DNA of 64,000 nucleotides from Bradyrhizobium ontarionense. GTDB taxonomy: Bacteria > Pseudomonadota > Alphaproteobacteria > Rhizobiales > Xanthobacteraceae. Location: the NCBI RefSeq assembly GCF_021088345.1, contig NZ_CP088156.1:7679001-7743000 (forward strand), given 5' to 3'. The notes under the pieces were generated by a model, which ran no database searches, was not told the origin of the DNA, and worked only from the letters and a program-made list of their open reading frames with translations. A program made the translations under genes and the position numbers. Positions 23,502-31,762 of this stretch are shown here, in pieces (positions within the stretch are counted from its first letter, which is position 1; each line of letters opens with the position of its first letter).

Positions 23502-24158
23502 CTACCACGACGACGAATACTCGAACGCGCGGAAATCCTCGATCATCCCTTGGTAAACCAGGGACCGTAAGGTCTCGTCGTAGTAATCGCCGAACGGACG
23601 GTGCCTGGTCTGGTTCAGCTTGGGCAGCGGCGGCGGCTGTATGCCCACACGCTCACAGATCTGATGAAAATCGGCTCCGAGGGTTTCATATTTTCCGATG
23701 AAATCGACCAGCGATTTGCCTGCGCCATCGCACAGGAAGTAGCTCTGGCGAAGATGCATTCCCTCTACAGCCGAAGCCCCTTTTGCGGCATCGAGGAAAA
23801 AGCGGACAGCGCCGCTGAACCCTTGTGATTTCAGGAATTCATGCGCCGGATGATCGGTCCGGTCGCGCAAGAAAAAGAAATAGTTGGAGACGAGCCAGCT
23901 GAACGGGTTTCTGACGAAGCCAAACTTGAAATAGCTGTCCCAGACGTCGGCAGGCAAGCTTGCTGCCAACTTGGTGGCGGTGATGTGTTCCTCGACCGAT
24001 GCCGTGTAGGCGGGAGGGTAATGTGGGTTCGGACTGATCAGGAATTCCGGGGCAGAACCAGCGCCATAAATCGCCTGTCCGAGCGCGTCCTTGATGCTCG
24101 TTCCGGACGTCTTCGGGACATGAACGAAGATGAAGCGGTGGGAGTGGCAGATCATCAT
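23502..24158 (-). CDS. Sulfotransferase family protein
   Basis: A 218-residue protein with the PAPS-binding signature of sulfotransferases: the 5'-phosphosulfate loop FVHVPKTSGTSI at residues 10-21 and the 3'-phosphate motif FGFVRNPFSWLVSNYF near 78-93. The family transfers sulfate from PAPS to hydroxyl or amine acceptors. It lies inside the assembly-line operon, 41 bases after the GNAT gene and 4 bases before the hybrid NRPS-PKS, so it is probably a tailoring enzyme acting on one of the many hydroxyls predicted for the product. No signal peptide or membrane segment is seen, suggesting a cytoplasmic enzyme. The substrate is inferred from context only; related proteins also modify polysaccharides or Nod factors. 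Confidence 0.85.
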   Translation of the reverse strand: MMICHSHRFIFVHVPKTSGTSIKDALGQAIYGAGSAPEFLISPNPHYPPAYTASVEEHITATKLAASLPADVWDSYFKFGFVRNPFSWLVSNYFFFLRDRTDHPAHEFLKSQGFSGAVRFFLDAAKGASAVEGMHLRQSYFLCDGAGKSLVDFIGKYETLGADFHQICERVGIQPPPLPKLNQTRHRPFGDYYDETLRSLVYQGMIEDFRAFEYSSSW

Positions 24159-24199
24159 CGAGCAGACCTCTCTGCGTCACCGATTGTCGAATCCGGAAG

Positions 24200-25270
24200 T
24201 TAGAGCCGAGCGCGTAGCGCGGCCCATTCGGGGGCGGCACGCAGGCGTTCGAAATCTGGCGAGAGCAGGAGGTCCGACAAATCCAGCGTGCCGGCCTTGA
24301 CGGCCTCTTCGGTGAACCGAGCGGCGAGGGCGATGTCGCCAGCCAGGCTCCACCCTCGTGCGGCAGAGGCACTGCTATCCTCGTTCGTCGAAGCTTCTGC
24401 AGGAGGCCGTGCCTCGGAATAGAAATACGCTCCGAGCGCGCGCTGGTCCGTCGGGCCGTCTCGGGGAAAGCAATAGGTCGGGAAATCGCGCACGACACGA
24501 AAGGCCAGCTTGCGCGCAAGCGCGTTTGAGGGGAGCCGGAAGGTCTCGGTTCCCCAGCAGGGGAGCAGGCCTCGCTCAACGCATGTATCAATGGCCTTTC
24601 GGCACAGCCATGTCGCGACGCCCTGGTTTCTCTTCGCGAGATCGGTGTTGACGCTGATTTCGCAGGCGCCGGCCCCTTCATGGGTGGTGATACACGAGCC
24701 GACGAATTCGCCACGAGACTTGGCGCAATAGCCGATGCCGCTGTTGAAAAATCTGCTGGCATCGGTCCAGGTGGAGACAATGCGGTGGGCCAGATCCGGC
24801 CACATGTCGAGTACCGCCGCATCTACCACCGTGATTTCGTAATCTGCAGTCAGTGGCGGGGGAGGCGGCAGCTTGCGGTATGCGTCGCCGTCGAAGCTGA
24901 ATTCCCAGCGGTAGCTCAGGAAGATGTCGGAGCGAGCAAATACGCGCGGCGTGATCTCAGCCCATTCGTCCGACGGCTCGGTCTGTATTTGAAAGAATTC
25001 CTGGCCAATTTCACGCGCCTTGCGCGTAATCGTCGTGTCGAACAGATCCGGCAGCGACCGTGTGAAGTCACGGATGCCGGCATCTCCGGCCAAAAACAGC
25101 ATGTCGGAAAGCGCCCAGAGCAGCGAAACCCGCGGCGTCCCGGGCCTGTCGACGAACACCATCCCCGGGTGACGTCCTTCGAGAATTCCCTGCACGATGG
25201 GATGACGGCCAAGTCCACGGAACAGCGGAGCAACGCGGCCGTAGTCCTTGCTGGCAAGTTGCTGGATCAT
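24200..25270 (-). CDS. GNAT-family N-acetyltransferase, possible self-resistance enzyme
   Basis: The ATG at 25270 starts 8 bases after the stop of the Ser adenylation gene, giving 356 residues; a longer frame to 25516 would overlap that gene heavily. The N-terminal ~180 residues are not recognised. The C-terminal half has a GNAT core: a beta strand EFVGSCITT, then CEISVNTDLAKRNQGVATWL with the acetyl-CoA loop RNQGVAT, then LPCWGTE and a NALARKLAF helix, as in other GNATs. Proline repeats PPPPP sit between the parts. Zwittermicin A producers carry the GNAT acetyltransferase ZmaR, which acetylates the antibiotic for self-protection; in this very similar gene context an equivalent role is plausible. 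Tailoring of an amine is the alternative. Confidence 0.8.
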   Translation of the reverse strand: MIQQLASKDYGRVAPLFRGLGRHPIVQGILEGRHPGMVFVDRPGTPRVSLLWALSDMLFLAGDAGIRDFTRSLPDLFDTTITRKAREIGQEFFQIQTEPSDEWAEITPRVFARSDIFLSYRWEFSFDGDAYRKLPPPPPLTADYEITVVDAAVLDMWPDLAHRIVSTWTDASRFFNSGIGYCAKSRGEFVGSCITTHEGAGACEISVNTDLAKRNQGVATWLCRKAIDTCVERGLLPCWGTETFRLPSNALARKLAFRVVRDFPTYCFPRDGPTDQRALGAYFYSEARPPAEASTNEDSSASAARGWSLAGDIALAARFTEEAVKAGTLDLSDLLLSPDFERLRAAPEWAALRARL

Positions 25271-25278
25271 GGATCTAC

Positions 25279-26841
25279 TCAGTCCGCCAGAGGGATTGCT
25301 TGGGTCAGTCCTGACAGCGCCCGCCGATCGGTCTTGCCGCTCGGCGTCAGCGGCAATGCCTGTACTTGCAGGAAACGGTTGGGAATCATGTAGTCGGGCA
25401 GCCTCCGCTGCAGATATTGCAGCAGCGTTTTCCGGCGCAGCCCCTCGTCGCGGACCACCAGGTAGGCGCTTATTTGCGGCACCGTTTCCGAAAGCTGCGC
25501 GACCGCGACACAGCAACCGGCGACACCGGGATGCGCCGCGAGATTGTTCTCGATCTCGCCGAGCTCGATACGCAGGCCGCGAATCTTGATCTGATGATCA
25601 AGTCGCCCCAAGAATTCCAATTCGCCATTCTCGGAACGCCGCGCCAGGTCTCCGGTCCGATACAGCCGCTCACCAGGCTGAAAAGGATTCGGCACGAAAG
25701 CAGCCGCCGTCATCGCGGGCTGATTGATGTAGCCGCGAGCCAGGCCGACCCCCCCGATGCACAATTCTCCGTCTTCGCCGGGGGGCTGCTCTCTGCCGGA
25801 GCGCATGACGTGGAGCTGAATGCCGTCGATCTGGCGGCCGATCGGAATGCGAGCCGGCAAAGGTCCTGCCGGGCAATCGAAGTAACTCACATCGATGGCG
25901 GCTTCCGTTGGCCCGTATAGATTGGTGAAGCCGATCCGGCATTCCGCATCGAAGAGTCTGCGGAAAAGTTCGACATGAGCCACGGTGAGCGCTTCGCCAC
26001 TCGCGAATAGCCGCCGCAGGCTGGAGAGCTTGGTACGAGCCTCTGGATTTTCTGCGAGCGCGTGCAGAAACATGCTGAACATCGAAGGCACGAAGTGCAT
26101 GATTGTCACGCGGTGAGCCGCCACGGCATCGGCAATGGCCCAGGGAAATTTTTCCATTTGGGGGCCGAGCAGGGCAACGCTGGCGCCGTACATCGACCAC
26201 CAGAACAATTCCCAAACCGACACGTCAAAGATGAATGGCGTCTTCTGAAGAATGACATCCGTATCCGAAAGTGGATAGCGATTCTGCATCCACACCAGTC
26301 TGTTGAGCACTCCGCGATGCTCCAGCATCACACCTTTTGGATGGCCCGTTGTCCCCGAAGTGAAGATCACATAGATTAGGTCGGACCCGCTGTGCCTGAC
26401 ATCGAGCCGGCTCACGGGTGCGTTCGTAAACACCGGGTCGCTCAGCAGAAGAACCGGTGTGTCGATCTCGTCGGCCTGCTCCGTTGGAGCGTCTGTCAGA
26501 AGCAGGACGGCCTGGGTGTCCCTGAGCATCCGCGCACGGCGGAGCGGTGGTGAACCCGGCGCCAATGGCATGTAGGCGCCGCCTGCTTTCAGGATTCCAA
26601 ACAGGGCGATCAACATTTCCGGAGAGCGCGGAGCGCTGATGGCAACGACGGTGTTCGGCTTGACTCCTTTTGATCGCAACACATGCGCAACTTGATTGGC
26701 GCGACGATCGAGCTCGCCATAGCTCAGGCAATCACTCTGGCTATAGATCGCCGGCCGAGCCGGAGAGGCGCTCGCAATCGCTTCGAAATGACCAAGGATG
26801 GTGGCATGGTCGAGCATCGGCGCGGTTGCGGCTTTGGTCAT
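25279..26841 (-). CDS. Free-standing adenylation enzyme, serine-type code (aminomalonyl-ACP pathway)
   Basis: The ATG at 26841 follows the upstream stop (26846-26844) by 2 bases and gives 520 residues. It is a complete A domain without carrier or C domain: IFTSGTTGHPKG, FDVSVWELFW, NLYGPTEAAID, YRTGDLARR, and SGKTDRRAL near the end. Pocket residues read D-V-W-H-F-S-L-I-D-K, differing from the EntF serine code only at V/I. Stand-alone Ser-activating A domains (ZmaJ, first domain of ClbH) load a discrete ACP, on which Ser is oxidised to aminomalonate. The neighbouring ACP, acyl-CoA dehydrogenase and 3-hydroxyacyl-CoA dehydrogenase are exactly those partners. I expect it to load the ACP at 28034-28288. 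Confidence 0.93.
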   Translation of the reverse strand: MTKAATAPMLDHATILGHFEAIASASPARPAIYSQSDCLSYGELDRRANQVAHVLRSKGVKPNTVVAISAPRSPEMLIALFGILKAGGAYMPLAPGSPPLRRARMLRDTQAVLLLTDAPTEQADEIDTPVLLLSDPVFTNAPVSRLDVRHSGSDLIYVIFTSGTTGHPKGVMLEHRGVLNRLVWMQNRYPLSDTDVILQKTPFIFDVSVWELFWWSMYGASVALLGPQMEKFPWAIADAVAAHRVTIMHFVPSMFSMFLHALAENPEARTKLSSLRRLFASGEALTVAHVELFRRLFDAECRIGFTNLYGPTEAAIDVSYFDCPAGPLPARIPIGRQIDGIQLHVMRSGREQPPGEDGELCIGGVGLARGYINQPAMTAAAFVPNPFQPGERLYRTGDLARRSENGELEFLGRLDHQIKIRGLRIELGEIENNLAAHPGVAGCCVAVAQLSETVPQISAYLVVRDEGLRRKTLLQYLQRRLPDYMIPNRFLQVQALPLTPSGKTDRRALSGLTQAIPLAD

Positions 26842-26843
26842 GT

Positions 26844-28037
26844 CTATTCCCCGGCCGCGCACGCGGCGCCGGCTTCCTCTCGGGCGTGACGGGCCTGTCC
26901 ACGCGCGCCGCGTATGGCGTAGCTCCGCGACAGCTGTTGCTGGATGATCTGGCTGCTCCCTTCGATGATCTCCATGGTGCGGGCGTCGCGGAAATGACGG
27001 GCAACCTTGCCGCGCTCGTCACAGCCGAGCGCGCCCATGATCTGCACCGCGTTCGCGGAATGTTTCACGGCGGCACGCGATGCATGATACTTCGCGGCCA
27101 TAATGGCGTCGGTGGCTTCCACTTCGCCGGCGTCCCGTGCGCAGCTGGCTCGCATGGCCATCAGCCATGCGGCGTCAAAGTCCACGCCCATGTCGGTGAG
27201 CAGGGTCTGGATCATTCCCTTCTCGAGCAGCAACTGGCCAGTTGCTCTGCGCGTCATTGCGTGCTCCGAGCAGGCTTCGAGACATGCGCGCAGCATGCCG
27301 ACACAGGCCCAGGCTATGCTGACCCGACCGAAATCCAGGGCGTATGGCGCCAGATAGTGCAGCGCGGAGCCGGGCCGGCCGACGAGATTCTCGGCCGGGA
27401 CTTCGCAGTCCTTGATCTCGATCTGCGCCAGATGCGCAGCACGAAATCCCAGCATGTCGCGCAAGGGTTTGACGCCAAGTCCGGGCGAGCCGGCTTCGAG
27501 CAGCACGGCGGCCGGCTGATCGTCGATACGGCCGAACACCAGGATCAGATCGGCGATCGCGCCGCAGGTGATCCATATCTTGGTGCCGGACAGCCGCAGG
27601 CTCGCGCCGTGCTGCTCGATTCGAGTCTGAATGCCGTTCAGGTCACTGCCCGCTTGCGGCTCGGTAAAAGCAATAGCCGCGACCCGCTCGCCGGACGCCA
27701 ATGCCGGCAGCCACCGTTGTCTCTGGGAGCTCGAGCCCCACTTCAGGATGGTCTGCGCGACCATGGTGTGGACGTTGAACAGGCCGGACAGCGAGACGCT
27801 GTCATGGGCGATTGCTTCCGTAAACAGTCCGTAACTCGTCACGTCCCAGCCCAAGCCGCCGACCGATGTCGGCAGCAGGCCGCCGAGATAACCGTGTGCG
27901 GCGGCCCTTCTCACGATGTCCCTGGGAAAGCCCTTCTCGATCTCCCAGGTCGTGGCGTCGGCCGCGATGCTGCCCGCGGCAAAGTCGCGGATGCTCTCGT
28001 AGAAGCGCAATTGCTGCGGCAGAAGACCCATAGTCAT
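26844..28037 (-). CDS. Acyl-CoA dehydrogenase-like flavoenzyme of the extender-unit pathway
   Basis: A 397-residue acyl-CoA dehydrogenase. Recognisable are the FAD-site motif AFTEPQAGSDLNGIQT and KIWITCGAIADLIL in the middle domain, and RHFRDARTMEIIEGSSQIIQ near the C-terminus, whose Glu sits where the family's catalytic base is found. In hydroxymalonyl-, methoxymalonyl- and aminomalonyl-ACP pathways such enzymes work on carrier-bound substrates together with the 3-hydroxyacyl dehydrogenase to turn a CH2OH into a carboxylate. Zwittermicin has two (ZmaE and ZmaI); only this one is seen here, so it may serve both carriers. Its start overlaps the ACP stop by 4 bases (ATGA). Confidence 0.92.
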   Translation of the reverse strand: MTMGLLPQQLRFYESIRDFAAGSIAADATTWEIEKGFPRDIVRRAAAHGYLGGLLPTSVGGLGWDVTSYGLFTEAIAHDSVSLSGLFNVHTMVAQTILKWGSSSQRQRWLPALASGERVAAIAFTEPQAGSDLNGIQTRIEQHGASLRLSGTKIWITCGAIADLILVFGRIDDQPAAVLLEAGSPGLGVKPLRDMLGFRAAHLAQIEIKDCEVPAENLVGRPGSALHYLAPYALDFGRVSIAWACVGMLRACLEACSEHAMTRRATGQLLLEKGMIQTLLTDMGVDFDAAWLMAMRASCARDAGEVEATDAIMAAKYHASRAAVKHSANAVQIMGALGCDERGKVARHFRDARTMEIIEGSSQIIQQQLSRSYAIRGARGQARHAREEAGAACAAGE

Positions 28038-28288
28038 GGAATAGCCTGCGCGCTTTTTTTGCGATCGACAAACTCGCTGATCGCATCCACGGACCGGAAG
28101 TTCGCGATATCGAGATCGCCGGATCCAATCTTGATGTGGGTGTTCTTCTCGATGAACGTCATGAGTTTAATCGCAAACAGCGAGTTGGCAATCCGCGCCT
28201 CAAAAATATCCATGCCGTCGTCGAGTTCATTCATGGCGAGCGAGTCGAGCAGGTAGCGTCTGATGATGTTGCGATAGGAGTCTGCCAT
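28034..28288 (-). CDS. Discrete acyl carrier protein (second, aminomalonyl-type position)
   Basis: An 84-residue carrier protein with the phosphopantetheine Ser in IANSLFAIKL and the typical helix III pattern DIANFRSVDAISEFV. It lies between the 3-hydroxyacyl dehydrogenase (1 base gap) and the acyl-CoA dehydrogenase (4 base overlap), the position ZmaH holds in the zwittermicin cluster, so it probably carries seryl and then aminomalonyl groups. It is clearly related to the ACP at 30396-30695 (NSLFA motif, same spacing), and a duplicated origin is likely. Which substrate each carries cannot be told from sequence alone. Confidence 0.92.
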   Translation of the reverse strand: MADSYRNIIRRYLLDSLAMNELDDGMDIFEARIANSLFAIKLMTFIEKNTHIKIGSGDLDIANFRSVDAISEFVDRKKSAQAIP

Positions 28289-28289
28289 T

Positions 28290-29147
28290 TTATTCCTCTT
28301 GGTATTCGTAGAAGCCCTTGCCGCTCTTGCGCCCGAGCCTGTCAGAATCGACCATCGATTTCAGCAGCGGGCAGCGACGAAACTTGGGGTCCTGGTAGCT
28401 CGCATACAATACGTCGAGCGAGTCCATGACGACATCGAGGCCGATCAGGTCGGCCGTCTCCAGCGGGCCCATGGCATGCCCGAAGCACTTCTTGAAAATC
28501 TGGTCCACCTGGGAAACGGTTGCCACACCGTCGTGCACGACCCACATGGCTTCGTTCATAAACAGGTGCGAGATGCGGTTGGACACGAAGCCGGGCATAT
28601 CGCCGACGACGATCGCCTCCTTGGTCATCTGGCGGAGCAAGTCCTCGCATCGGCGTACCGTGTCATCCGACGTGTGAACGCCCCGCATCAACTCGACCAC
28701 CGGCTTGGCGAACACCGGATTCATGAAATGCATACCGACGATACGCTCTGGCCGCCGGATGCCCCGTGCCAGTTCGGTGATCGAGAGACATGACGTGTTG
28801 GCGCTGAAGCAGACATCCAGCCGACAAAGCGCGTCCAGTTTCCGGTAGACCTCCTTCTTGATGGCCGCGTTCTCTGTCACGTTCTCGATGACGAAGTCGC
28901 AATCACCGATAGCGCTGAACTCCTGGGTGAAAACGATACGACCAAGCGCCTCTTGCACCGGGACCTTCGGCGCTTTCGGATACACGATGGGAGCAAAGCG
29001 CACGGTTTTTGCGATCTCGCTGCGTGCCTTGGCGAGGCGAGATGCGTCGATATCCACCAGCACGACGCCGATGCCGTGAAGCGTGAGATCGGCAGCAACA
29101 CCCGACCCCATCGTTCCTGCGCCGATGACGCCGACCCGTTCAAACAT
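28290..29147 (-). CDS. 3-hydroxyacyl-CoA dehydrogenase-like enzyme of the extender-unit pathway
   Basis: A 285-residue, two-domain protein of the 3-hydroxybutyryl-CoA dehydrogenase type. The NAD fold starts with VGVIGAGTMGSGVAADL; the catalytic region has ANTSCLSITELA and VGMHFMNPVFAKPVVE, and the C-terminal domain has GFVSNRI and RKSGKGFYEY. In zwittermicin (ZmaG) and colibactin (ClbD) a homologue oxidises the hydroxymethyl of carrier-bound glycerate or serine to the aldehyde, before the flavoenzyme completes the carboxylate. The gene overlaps the discrete AT by 8 bases. A fatty-acid catabolic role is unlikely here, given the two ACPs on either side. Confidence 0.93.
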   Translation of the reverse strand: MFERVGVIGAGTMGSGVAADLTLHGIGVVLVDIDASRLAKARSEIAKTVRFAPIVYPKAPKVPVQEALGRIVFTQEFSAIGDCDFVIENVTENAAIKKEVYRKLDALCRLDVCFSANTSCLSITELARGIRRPERIVGMHFMNPVFAKPVVELMRGVHTSDDTVRRCEDLLRQMTKEAIVVGDMPGFVSNRISHLFMNEAMWVVHDGVATVSQVDQIFKKCFGHAMGPLETADLIGLDVVMDSLDVLYASYQDPKFRRCPLLKSMVDSDRLGRKSGKGFYEYQEE

Positions 29148-30399
29148 GGGCGGTCTCCGCTGTTACGTCGGCGGCGGCAAATTTGCCGCACCAAATGCGG
29201 TCGGTGCTGTCGAACACCGCGTCGGGAGGAAGACGTTTGGCGCGAAGAATGGCCTCGGCCGTATCAGCCATACCGGCAACGTCGCTCATCGCCAGGCGGG
29301 TTCCGGAGGAGATCCGCTCGAGATACACCGCCTCGAGGCGGCGATACGGCTCGACAACGAGGTCGCGATACGCTTGGGGGTCATGGTTATGGTTGGGTGT
29401 CGTGTTGATCGACCGGAGACAGTTGGCAGCCACGCGACCGAGATCGTCAGGCGCCAAAACCAGCGCGTCCCGCAACGCTGCGAGTTGCTCGGCGCGCTCC
29501 AATCCGTAGGCCCGGATCCGGCGCGAGTTCTTGTCCACCAGAAACTTCATCACCTCTTTTGGGCCGGGGCTCACGGCTGCGCGCGTGCCCTGGCACTCCG
29601 CCCAGCGCAGCGAATCCGCCAGCAGCAACGGCATTTCGAGCTGGCGTGCCAGAAGGTCGCGCATTTCTCCGGGAGCGGAGGGATAGGGGCGGGCCGTGAG
29701 GTTGGAGATCACCGGAAACCGGGTTGGCATGAACTCGTAGTCATCCAGCACGCTGCGTAGCCGCACCGCCACATTGGCCATCAAGGCGCAGTGCCATGGT
29801 CCGCTACCGCGCAGCGGGAATAGGGTTGCGCCAGCGGCCTCCAGTCTCTTCGCTGCGATGGTGACCGCCGCGGTCTGCCCGGAGATGGAGTGTTGGGTGG
29901 CGTGATCGTAAGCGGACACGTAGACCCGGCTTTCCGGCGTCGACGCCGCGCTGCAGATCTCCTCGACCTCGCTGCGCCCGAGATTGACGACCCACGTCAT
30001 CGTTCCCGCTGCAGACGCGGCATCTTCGCGGATCAGAGCCTCGCGCCGTGAGATGATTTCCAGCGTCGCGCGAAACGAGATCGCCCCGGCGCAGCACAGC
30101 GCGGCGTATTCACCGAGGCTGTGCCCCAGGGCGAGATGAGGCGCCAGTTTCAGCTCGGCCCGCATCACCCTGTATGTCGCAACGCTCACCGCCAACACGG
30201 CCAGCTGTGCGTTGCGCAGCGAGCCGAGCTCCGCGCCTCGCGCTCTATCGATACACAGACCGGTGATGTCCATCCCGAGCACGTCGCCGGCTTCCGAGAG
30301 CGTGTCGCGAAAAACCGGGTAGGCGTCGTGAAGCGAGCGGCCCATTGCAGGGTACTGCGAGCCGGCCCCCGGAAAGATTGTCAGCAGGCCGGCCATCAA
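29140..30399 (-). CDS. Discrete acyltransferase for ACP-linked extender units
   Basis: A 419-residue malonyltransferase-like protein. It has FPGAGSQYPAMG near the start, the nucleophile motif GHSLGEYAA with Ser 94, and GSGPWHCALM with His 203 as the second catalytic residue. About 120 residues beyond a normal AT follow the core and are not recognised; this length matches my recollection of the trans-ATs ZmaF and ClbG. Those enzymes move aminomalonyl or hydroxymalonyl groups from discrete ACPs to AT-less PKS modules. Here the obvious client is the PKS module with a ruined AT (13795-14397). The gene is coupled by short overlaps to the ACP before it and the dehydrogenase after it. Confidence 0.92.
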   Translation of the reverse strand: MMAGLLTIFPGAGSQYPAMGRSLHDAYPVFRDTLSEAGDVLGMDITGLCIDRARGAELGSLRNAQLAVLAVSVATYRVMRAELKLAPHLALGHSLGEYAALCCAGAISFRATLEIISRREALIREDAASAAGTMTWVVNLGRSEVEEICSAASTPESRVYVSAYDHATQHSISGQTAAVTIAAKRLEAAGATLFPLRGSGPWHCALMANVAVRLRSVLDDYEFMPTRFPVISNLTARPYPSAPGEMRDLLARQLEMPLLLADSLRWAECQGTRAAVSPGPKEVMKFLVDKNSRRIRAYGLERAEQLAALRDALVLAPDDLGRVAANCLRSINTTPNHNHDPQAYRDLVVEPYRRLEAVYLERISSGTRLAMSDVAGMADTAEAILRAKRLPPDAVFDSTDRIWCGKFAAADVTAETAHV

Positions 30400-30695
30400 T
30401 CGACTCCCTGCGGCTGCGTCGCAGACTGCTTGCGCTCCACAAGTTCAACAATCCTGTCGATGGAACGGAAGTTCGCGAGGTCCATGTCTTCGACGTCAAT
30501 CTCGATGCCGAATTCGCTCTCCACGAAAACCAGCAGTTTCATCGCAAAAAGCGAGTTGACATATCCTCCGACAAACAAATCGTCAGCGTCGCTGAACATC
30601 TGGTCAACGCTGGGAATCGCCAGGTTGCGCTCTATCAGACGGCGCAGTTTCGGTCGCATGGCTCGGGTCGCGTCCACGGGTTCTGCTTGGTTCAT
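30396..30695 (-). CDS. Discrete acyl carrier protein (first, FkbJ/ZmaD-type position)
   Basis: A 99-residue carrier protein with the phosphopantetheine Ser in GGYVNSLFAMKLLVFVE, a motif typical of the glyceryl-ACPs of methoxymalonyl and hydroxymalonyl pathways. It follows the FkbH-like gene directly with a 4-base overlap, so it is the likely acceptor of the glyceryl group made from 1,3-bisphosphoglycerate. Its C-terminal helix NFRSIDRIVELVERK mirrors that of the second ACP at 28034-28288. Confidence 0.92.
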   Translation of the reverse strand: MNQAEPVDATRAMRPKLRRLIERNLAIPSVDQMFSDADDLFVGGYVNSLFAMKLLVFVESEFGIEIDVEDMDLANFRSIDRIVELVERKQSATQPQGVD

Positions 30696-31762
30696 GCCGA
30701 GTGTCTCACGTCGATATACGACGGAATGGGCGGAATGTCGGTGAGATCATGCGTCATCACCATGCTGCCATCCGGCTGACGGTCGGAAGCCTGAAAGCCG
30801 GCGAACCGGTATGCGACCATCATCATGCGGTTGCGGCCGGTATCGACGAAATCGGCGCGAAGCTTGCGACCGCATTCCTTGCTCCGCTGCATCATCAGCG
30901 AGAGCAGCACGGATCCGACACCGTGCGACATCACCCGGCACGACACCAGAAGCAGGCGCAGATGGGTCGTGTCGGCGCCATGCTCCAGCAGCGAGAGGCC
31001 AATCTTGCCGTAAGATCCGAAGCGGTCGGACAGTTCACAGATGAAGAGTTCGTGTTCCGGCGTCGCAAGCAACGCTTGTAACTCGTCATAACTGTAGGAC
31101 CTGCCGGTTGCATTGAGCTGATTGGTGCGAATCGTCAGTTCTTCCGCCCTTCGCAGGTCATCCCCGGTTGGATGTGCGACGGTCAGCACCATGCCGAGAG
31201 ATGCAAGGAATTCCTCATGCGGACCTTCCCAGCTATCTTCCAAGTTCCTGCGAACGAGCTGCTCTCGGCACATTAGCCTGCGCCGGGCGCTATCAACCGT
31301 AACGAATCTCGGTTGTAGCGCCGGATATCGCGGCAAGTCGAGATAGGCTGCCGCGTCAAGGCATCTTACTGCCGGGATGGTGGATCCGACCTCGGCACGC
31401 TCGAACGGCTGGTCGTCCACGAACAGGAAGCTGTCGAGTCCAAGATTCAGGGATTCTTGAATCCGCCGGATCGAGATTGATTTGGCATTCCAACCGATCT
31501 CCGGCGCGAGGAAGTATTCGTCGAGTTCAAACGTCTGCAGCTTGCGCATCGCCAGATCGTGATCGTTTTTGCTGGCGATGGAGTGCAGGATTCCGCGGCG
31601 GTCCAGCGCCTGAATGACCTCGCGAATACCTGGCTTCAGCGTGATGGCGTCCCGTTCCAGCAGGACACCATCCCACAACGTGTTGTCGAGGTCCCAGATG
31701 ACGCACTTCACGTCCTTGGATGCCCGGTCGAGATCGGCGATGGCGGATTGCAATTGGGTCAT
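30692..31762 (-). CDS. FkbH-like glyceryl transferase/phosphatase
   Basis: A 356-residue HAD-superfamily protein. The nucleophile motif DLDNTLWDG (Asp 24 and Asp 26) is near the N-terminus, a second HAD motif FLFVDDQPFERAEV lies near residue 115, and the C-terminal half has SDRFGSYGKIGL and the VSCRVMSHGVGS segment whose Cys is the acyl-carrying residue in this family. FkbH-type enzymes dephosphorylate 1,3-bisphosphoglycerate and load the glyceryl group onto an ACP, the first step to hydroxymalonyl- or methoxymalonyl-ACP. No O-methyltransferase is seen, so hydroxymalonyl is favoured. It overlaps the peptidase and the ACP genes by 4 bases each. Confidence 0.94.
   Translation of the reverse strand: MTQLQSAIADLDRASKDVKCVIWDLDNTLWDGVLLERDAITLKPGIREVIQALDRRGILHSIASKNDHDLAMRKLQTFELDEYFLAPEIGWNAKSISIRRIQESLNLGLDSFLFVDDQPFERAEVGSTIPAVRCLDAAAYLDLPRYPALQPRFVTVDSARRRLMCREQLVRRNLEDSWEGPHEEFLASLGMVLTVAHPTGDDLRRAEELTIRTNQLNATGRSYSYDELQALLATPEHELFICELSDRFGSYGKIGLSLLEHGADTTHLRLLLVSCRVMSHGVGSVLLSLMMQRSKECGRKLRADFVDTGRNRMMMVAYRFAGFQASDRQPDGSMVMTHDLTDIPPIPSYIDVRHSA

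Noticed and set aside
26670..28256. Long plus-strand open frame (528 codons)
   Set aside because: Antisense to the acyl-CoA dehydrogenase and ACP genes, which have clear family motifs.
30692..31762. Methoxymalonyl-ACP pathway
   Set aside because: The FkbH-like and ACP genes would allow it, but no O-methyltransferase occurs in the window; hydroxymalonyl is simpler unless one lies to the left.
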